Shown piece by piece: positions 19,083-22,673 of a stretch of DNA of 22,673 nucleotides. Made by a program: the position numbers and the translations under genes. Below the pieces are notes generated by a model. The model saw only the letters and a list, made by a program, of their open reading frames with translations. It made no database searches and was not told the DNA's origin. Position 1 is the first letter of the stretch, and each line of letters begins with the position of its first letter. The DNA is from Symbiodinium natans (lineage: Eukaryota; Sar; Dinophyceae; Suessiales; Symbiodiniaceae): positions 1 through 22,673 of the forward strand of contig CAJNDS010001339.1 in NCBI GenBank assembly GCA_905221605.1, in the 5' to 3' direction.

Positions 19083-19475
19083 GCAGCAGTGCTGGGCAGT
19101 TGTGTGCTCAGGTTTTGTGCTGTTGGCCAAGCGTTGGCAAGTTTTCACCGCGGTGGTGCGCAGCATACCACGATTCTCGAGACGCGTGGGGTTTGCGTGG
19201 CGGCAGTGTCGGTGCCTGCCACTAACCATCGTGCCGTCCGGGCTGGTGTGTTGTGTGCTCTACTCCATTTGTATACCGTGGGATTGTGGCGGCAGTGTCA
19301 GTGCCTGCCAGTGTGTCCCTGCTGCGGGTAGTCTTTACCGTTTACCTGCAGCTCACGAGTGATGAAAGATCTGCATGCCGTGCACGCTGAGTTGTTCCTG
19401 ACACTTTGTGCCTTTAGTCTGCTTGTCGTCTGTGCTTAGTTTTCGGCTGCAACTTGTACGGCACAGGTAGGTCCC
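19083..19475. other. Spacer between recombinase and Gag-like ORF
   Basis: No separate gene is supported. The phase of the neighbouring ORFs is interrupted only by TAG at 19329-19331 and TAG at 19437-19439. A 25-bp sequence, GTGGCGGCAGTGTC(G/A)GTGCCTGCCA, is directly repeated at 19197-19221 and 19286-19310, 89 bp apart. Confidence 0.6.
19197..19310. repeat. 25-bp direct repeat pair
   Basis: GTGGCGGCAGTGTC(G/A)GTGCCTGCCA occurs at 19197-19221 and 19286-19310 with one difference. Confidence 0.85.
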
Positions 19476-20789
19476 ATGGCATCGATTTTGGATTCCACTG
19501 CCACTTTCGAGACGCGCGCTAAGGAGCATGGCCTCCCGGCCTCAACAGTGGCCATTCTGCTAGCCCGCGGGGTTGATACTCTGAATAAGGCGGCTTTTGC
19601 TGTGGGCACGCCGGGCTCGCAGGCTACTGAAGAGGAGCTTCGTGCACTTGTTGCGCCGCCAGCTACGGCCGAAGATGAGGAGGATCGAGCGGAGGTTTCC
19701 GCTGGTGTGCTTGCTTCCCTGCGTCGCCTCATCTTCGAAAGCCAGACCATGGCCTTGGCCAACCTCAAGTTGCAGGTTGAAGGTGGTGACGCAGATCGTA
19801 AAAAGGACATGCCATTGGAAGAGATTTCAACTCGCCTTAGGGATCAGAAAGCCAGGCTTCGTGGTCTCGAGTTGTCTGGCGCTCTCGAGGTGAGTCATTC
19901 TGCGTATCAGCTTGTTTTCCGTATGTTTCAGGAGAACGCCATCTCCTACTTGAAGCTTGAGCGCTTTGGGACTAGGGCAGCTGAGGTAGCCCAGGAGCGG
20001 TCCCCGAAGGAACTGGTTGTTGATGCGACGTCACATCTTCAGGTTCGTAGTGCTCCGGTCCGTGATGCTTGTGTCCTATCCTCAGATTTAGCCCTAGCAC
20101 AGGCCCTCACCCGGCGCAGCTTGGCACTGGATCTCGTGGGCCTCGCTTCCTTTGAGCATGCTGAGAACTGGTCCCGTACGTTGCTGAACCAGCTGCAAAT
20201 GCACCCGCCCCCAGGCTTTAGGGCTGCTACACATGAGCAGCTCCTGCGTGCCGACAGGGCCGCCTTTCAGTACATGGCCGAGACTTTGTCCACGCTGCGC
20301 AAGGACCCTGCGGGCCTGTTGCCCATGGACGAGGCCTTTCAGCGTTTGCAGGCGCAGCACCAGGTTATGTTCCACCTCCTGCCTATGCCGGGGTCCTCTG
20401 GTGGCGTTTCGCGTCCAGCGCGCGGTACGTCAGCTGAGCCAGTTGCTTCCTCAGTCGGGGCTCCTGGCCCTTCCACCAGGCGCAAAAGGAAGCGTGCTGG
20501 TAGTGCACCGCCACGTGCCGCAGGAGGAGGCTCTGCCCCCCCTCCACCGTTGCCTGCAGCCCCCCGTCCGGCTGGTACTCGCAAGGATTCCCAGTCCCAG
20601 TCTTACACCAAGGCCCCTTCCGCTCTTCAGGGTATGCATAGCAAGACGCCTGAGGGCCGGCGCATCTGTTGGGGTTATAACTTGGCAAAGGGCTGCCCTA
20701 ACGGCGACGATTGCCCCCGTGGTCTTCACGTGTGCATGATGCCCGGGTGCTATCAGAAACACTCCTTGTGTCAGCACCCGGGCCGGTGA
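19476..20789 (+). CDS. Gag-like protein with C-terminal CCCH-type zinc finger
   Basis: 437 codons from ATG 19476 (ggtcccATGG) to TGA 20787-20789. Residues 1-60 are helical; 60-140 are charged and Leu-rich, likely a coiled coil (LRDQKARLRGLELSGALEV). The middle is alpha-helical, and residues 300-390 are a Pro/Ala/Ser-rich basic linker with a KR cluster (TRRKRKRAGSAPP) that could act as a nuclear localisation signal. The C-terminus holds a Cys-x8-Cys-x5-Cys-x4-His finger (Cys 398, ICWGYNLAKGC...CPRGLH) followed by a second Cys/His-rich turn (VCMMPGC, HSLCQH). Such fingers bind single-stranded RNA. The layout of helical body, basic linker and terminal finger parallels Gag nucleocapsid proteins. 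The frame continues directly after the TGA into the methyltransferase-like polyprotein, so the stop is either a programmed readthrough site or a nonsense mutation. Confidence 0.65.
   Translation: MASILDSTATFETRAKEHGLPASTVAILLARGVDTLNKAAFAVGTPGSQATEEELRALVAPPATAEDEEDRAEVSAGVLASLRRLIFESQTMALANLKLQVEGGDADRKKDMPLEEISTRLRDQKARLRGLELSGALEVSHSAYQLVFRMFQENAISYLKLERFGTRAAEVAQERSPKELVVDATSHLQVRSAPVRDACVLSSDLALAQALTRRSLALDLVGLASFEHAENWSRTLLNQLQMHPPPGFRAATHEQLLRADRAAFQYMAETLSTLRKDPAGLLPMDEAFQRLQAQHQVMFHLLPMPGSSGGVSRPARGTSAEPVASSVGAPGPSTRRKRKRAGSAPPRAAGGGSAPPPPLPAAPRPAGTRKDSQSQSYTKAPSALQGMHSKTPEGRRICWGYNLAKGCPNGDDCPRGLHVCMMPGCYQKHSLCQHPGR
20787..20789 (+). other. In-frame TGA at the Gag/polyprotein junction
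   Basis: The TGA is followed without any frame change by an open frame coding for the methyltransferase-like domain, and the sequence after it is CTG-poor (TGA GTG CTG). It falls exactly between the zinc finger and the enzyme part. A CGA-to-TGA change at a CpG would produce it by deamination of methylcytosine; suppression of termination is the alternative. Confidence 0.6.
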
Positions 20790-20879
20790 GTGCTGCAGCC
20801 CGTTGGGCCTGCCTTGACGACCTTTGCCGCTCGGCTTCGGGCTAGAGTGCGGGGCCGGCCCCTCTCATCACTAGTTTTT

Positions 20880-21600
20880 GTCGAAATTTTCGCCGGGACA
20901 GCCGCTTTGACTGCCGCGGTTCGTAGGATTGGGTTGGGTGATAGTTTTGGGGTTGACTTGCATGTGCGTAGAGCTGTGCTTGGTCCACTCCTGCGGCTTG
21001 ATTTGTCCGATCCTGCTGGCAGAGATGCCCTCGAGGCTATCTTGCGCCTGGATTCCGTTGTTGCAATGCATTTGGCCCCCCCGTACAACACGGCATCCCG
21101 AGCCAGGGATCGTCGTCGGCGTACTGGTCCCGACCCTCCATAATTACGTTCTGACCTTTTTCCAGATGGTTTGCCGTCTTTGCCTGCTGCGTCGCAGTCC
21201 CTTGTGGATGCAGCAAACGATTTGTATGCATATTCGGCTTGGCTGTTCCAATTTTGCTTTCATGCTGGCATTTTGCCATCTGCTGAGAACCCTGGGCGAT
21301 CCTATCTGTGGCAAACATCACAGTGGGCTCCTGTTCGTGCGTTGCCCGATCTTGTCTGCACCTTCTGGCATCATTGTATGTTTGGCAGCGGTCGTGACAG
21401 GTACACGCAGCTGCAACACCTTGGTACTCACCTGCAAGGCTTAGGCAAGTTGTGCTCCAAAGACCATGTTCATGCTCCTTGGGGGCGGGACCCTGCCACT
21501 GGGGTTTGGGGGTCCGCTTCGAACTCTGCTTACCCCCCTCAGCTTTGCAGGGCTTGGTCTGAGTGTCTCTCTGCTGAGCTCTTGCATCACGGTGCACAGC
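20880..21600 (+). other. Cytosine-C5-methyltransferase-like domain
   Basis: Motif-I-like FVEIFAGTAALTAAVRRIG begins at about 20877, giving the AdoMet-binding loop after a hydrophobic strand. A motif-II-like acidic strand (FGVDLHVRR) and a motif-III-like LRLDLSD follow. The motif-IV position reads VVAMHLAPPYN, with Tyr (TAC, 21084-21086) where C5-methyltransferases have the nucleophilic Cys of Pro-Cys. A motif-VI-like Glu-Asn-Pro is at 21285-21293, a motif-VIII-like Gly-Ser-Gly-Arg-Asp-Arg at about 21390-21405, and an AYPPQLCRAWSECLSAEL segment resembles the motif IX/X helix. Without the Cys, methyl transfer to cytosine C5 is not expected; AdoMet or DNA binding might remain. TAA 21141 lies between motifs IV and VI. 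Confidence 0.6.
21141..21143 (+). other. Internal TAA stop in the methyltransferase-like domain
   Basis: The reading frame before (GPDPP) and after (LRSDLFPDGLPSL) is continuous across this codon, and the part after it lacks a nearby ATG. It therefore looks like a nonsense substitution, not the end of a gene. Confidence 0.75.
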
Positions 21601-22064
21601 CCCGCCCTCGCGACCTCCAGGGTCTTGACGTGCACCATGTGTCTGCTGCTGCCCAAGCGGCGGCCGCTCAGCGCCAACCGCGTTCCAAGCGCCTGCCTCC
21701 CCTAGTTCCCGAGTTTAGGCTTGTGGTTACCCTAGTGGGTCCCGCCTCTACCCTTGACTTGCCTGCCAAGCTGCCCGAGGCTGTCTCGCTGCCGCCCCAG
21801 GTCAAATCGTCGCCGTCTGTGGCTCTGCTTCCGAGAGGTTCTCGCCGTCTTGCTCTGACTTTGCCTTTGGGGGATGTCGGTCAGAGCGAACCCGATCGTG
21901 CTGGACTTGAAGCTCAGTCGGCCCCTCCGTTCCCTATGTCTGCCGGCCTGTCTGATGATCAAGCCCGGGCCCTGCTGAAGGTCCTGGGCGAGGCTTGCTC
22001 CGAGGACCTCTCCTCCCGTCGTCCAGGGGTCCTTAAGGCTTCGGGGAGTGGTACTAAGGGGTCT

Positions 22065-22480
22065 AGGTATTTTGTCTTTGGGGCATACAACCATGGTTCA
22101 AGGTCGGGCCTCACAGCGTACACTAAAGGTCGAGAGAAAGCTGTTGGTGTCATCAACTCTTTTGCGAAGGCCTTGTTGCCGCATGCCACTTGGACCTCGA
22201 TTGCTGTGTCGCATAACGAGCTCGCGTTGCCACACAGGGATAGCTCCAATGAGGTAGGCTCCTTGAACCACTCGATGACGCTGGGAAGTTTTACTGCTGG
22301 CCGCCTTTTCCTCGCAGGTGGTGGCGGTGACGACCTCCTCAGCGACGCGACAGGAGTGGAACATCGTGGGTTCTATGTTGACAACCATGCCAGGTTCGCC
22401 ACCTTTGACGCAAGGTCTGTGCTGCATGCAACTGAGGAGTGGCAAGGTGACAGGTGGGCTGTTGTTTTATATACGTGTAA
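22065..22480 (+). other. 2-oxoglutarate/Fe(II) dioxygenase-like domain, TET/JBP-like pattern
   Basis: The domain starts with RYFVFGAYNHGSRSGLTAYT. It carries His-Arg-Asp at 22233-22241 (LPHRDSSNE), a strand TLGSFTAGRLFLAGGG, a second His at 22425-22427 (VLHATEEW) and an Arg at 22452-22454 in GDRWAVVLYT. This is the H-x-D...H...R arrangement that binds Fe(II) and the 2-oxoglutarate carboxylate in the double-stranded beta-helix fold. The 'gsFTgGrL' strand and the 'D-R-LHa-E-G-R-(hydrophobic)-YT' ending are closest by eye to TET/JBP-type base oxidases, but prolyl-hydroxylase or AlkB-like families cannot be excluded. All expected metal and co-substrate residues are present. Dinoflagellate DNA contains hydroxymethyluracil, so a thymine- or methylcytosine-oxidising role is imaginable, but unproven. 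Confidence 0.55.
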
Positions 22481-22673
22481 GGACCCGCACTTTGACAAGT
22501 CTCATCTTGATGCCTTGTGTGAAATGGGCTTTCAGCCCCCTTCCCATTGGAGCAGTCCAGTTGGGGCTGAACCTGTGTATGCTGCCTCCGCCGTGTATGG
22601 CTTACCGTGGTCCCCTAAGGAGTTCGTTGAAGAGGCTGCTGCCAGGGAGCACCCACTGCAAGCTTGTGTCGTC

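Larger units (their letters stand above)
15600..22673 (+). mobile_element. Tyrosine-recombinase / Gag / methyltransferase element (partial, probably degenerate)
   Basis: Four plus-strand coding blocks of similar codon style follow one another: the small acidic ORF, the tyrosine-recombinase-like ORF, the CCCH Gag-like ORF and a polyprotein with methyltransferase-like and dioxygenase-like domains. The combination of a recombinase, a nucleic-acid-binding Gag-like protein and a DNA-modifying domain fits DIRS-like tyrosine-recombinase retroelements, which are known to pair a recombinase with a methyltransferase. However, DIRS methyltransferases are usually of the Dam (adenine) type and an RT/RNase H is required. 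Neither an RT nor an RNase H is visible before the window ends. Alternatives are a Crypton-like DNA element beside a different retroelement, or a host multigene cluster. The left boundary is an estimate from composition; the right boundary lies outside the window. In-frame stops argue that this copy is not intact. Confidence 0.55.
20790..22673 (+). pseudogene. Methyltransferase-like / dioxygenase-like polyprotein (interrupted, runs off the window)
   Basis: From the codon after the TGA to the window end, 628 codons lie in one phase with a single internal stop, TAA 21141-21143. The order is: C5-MTase-like motifs at about 20880-21600; a Pro/Arg/Ala-rich linker with RSKRLPPLVPEF; a low-complexity stretch at about 21760-22050; then the dioxygenase-like domain at about 22065-22480; then AVYGLPWSPKEFVEEAAARE at the end. 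From recall, dinoflagellate relatives have the same order with the motif APPCGTASRARE where this copy reads LAPPYNTASRARD, and continue past this point. The TAA and the lost cysteine suggest decay, but the frame remains open for another 510 codons after the stop, so the inactivation looks recent. There is no ATG that would start the enzyme part independently. Translation presumably depends on the Gag frame. Confidence 0.65.

Noticed and set aside
16130-22445. Minus-strand ORFs opposite the element genes
   Set aside because: They are shadows of the plus-strand coding frames, with no recognisable motifs and many Arg/Ser/Pro residues.
19476-22673. Reverse transcriptase or RNase H domain
   Set aside because: I looked for the catalytic Tyr/Phe-x-Asp-Asp box and its surroundings in the open frame and saw none; if present it lies beyond 22673.

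Overview
The window looks like nuclear DNA of a eukaryote, most likely a dinoflagellate. There is no bacterial gene organisation. About 15.5 kb is satellite-like repeat DNA with no convincing gene. The last 7 kb holds large ORFs that resemble, from recall and not from a search, multicopy element proteins common in Symbiodinium-type and Polarella-type genomes: a tyrosine-recombinase-like protein, a Gag-like protein ending in a CCCH zinc finger, and a polyprotein with a cytosine-C5-methyltransferase-like domain. The genus cannot be fixed from the sequence alone.

Layout. 1-240: short degenerate direct repeats. 240-1320: AT-rich satellite of about 145-165 bp per unit, each unit carrying an inverted repeat. 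1320-8515: a 7.2-kb G-rich array of 36- and 39-bp units, with internal segmental duplications and one unique island at 4798-4961. 8520-8570: a lone inverted fragment of the satellite found at 11.9-14.4 kb. 8590-8817: unassigned. 8818-9800: AT-rich satellite of about 301 bp. 9800-11860: modules repeated in alternating orientation with degenerate telomere-like runs, several hairpins and one doubtful short exon. 11861-14395: GC-rich satellite in two length classes (about 155 and 230 bp) with a long hairpin at unit junctions. 14396-15446: AT-rich DNA with a possible broken gene relic. 15447-22673: the element.

The element reads on the plus strand: a small acidic/coiled-coil ORF (16005-16601), the tyrosine-recombinase-like ORF (17022-19082), the Gag-like CCCH ORF (19476-20789), and in the same frame past a TGA a polyprotein (20790 to the window edge). 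The polyprotein carries a C5-MTase-like domain and then a domain with the HxD...H...R pattern of 2-oxoglutarate/Fe(II) dioxygenases, closest by eye to the TET/JBP type. A TAA also interrupts it at 21141, and the methyltransferase motif-IV cysteine is replaced by tyrosine, so this copy is probably decayed at least in part. A recombinase, a base methyltransferase-like domain and a possible base-oxidising domain in one element is the most interesting feature here. No reverse transcriptase is visible; it would have to lie beyond 22673 if present.

The many long ORFs inside 1.3-8.6 kb are artefacts: the unit lengths are multiples of three and lack stops in several frames on both strands.
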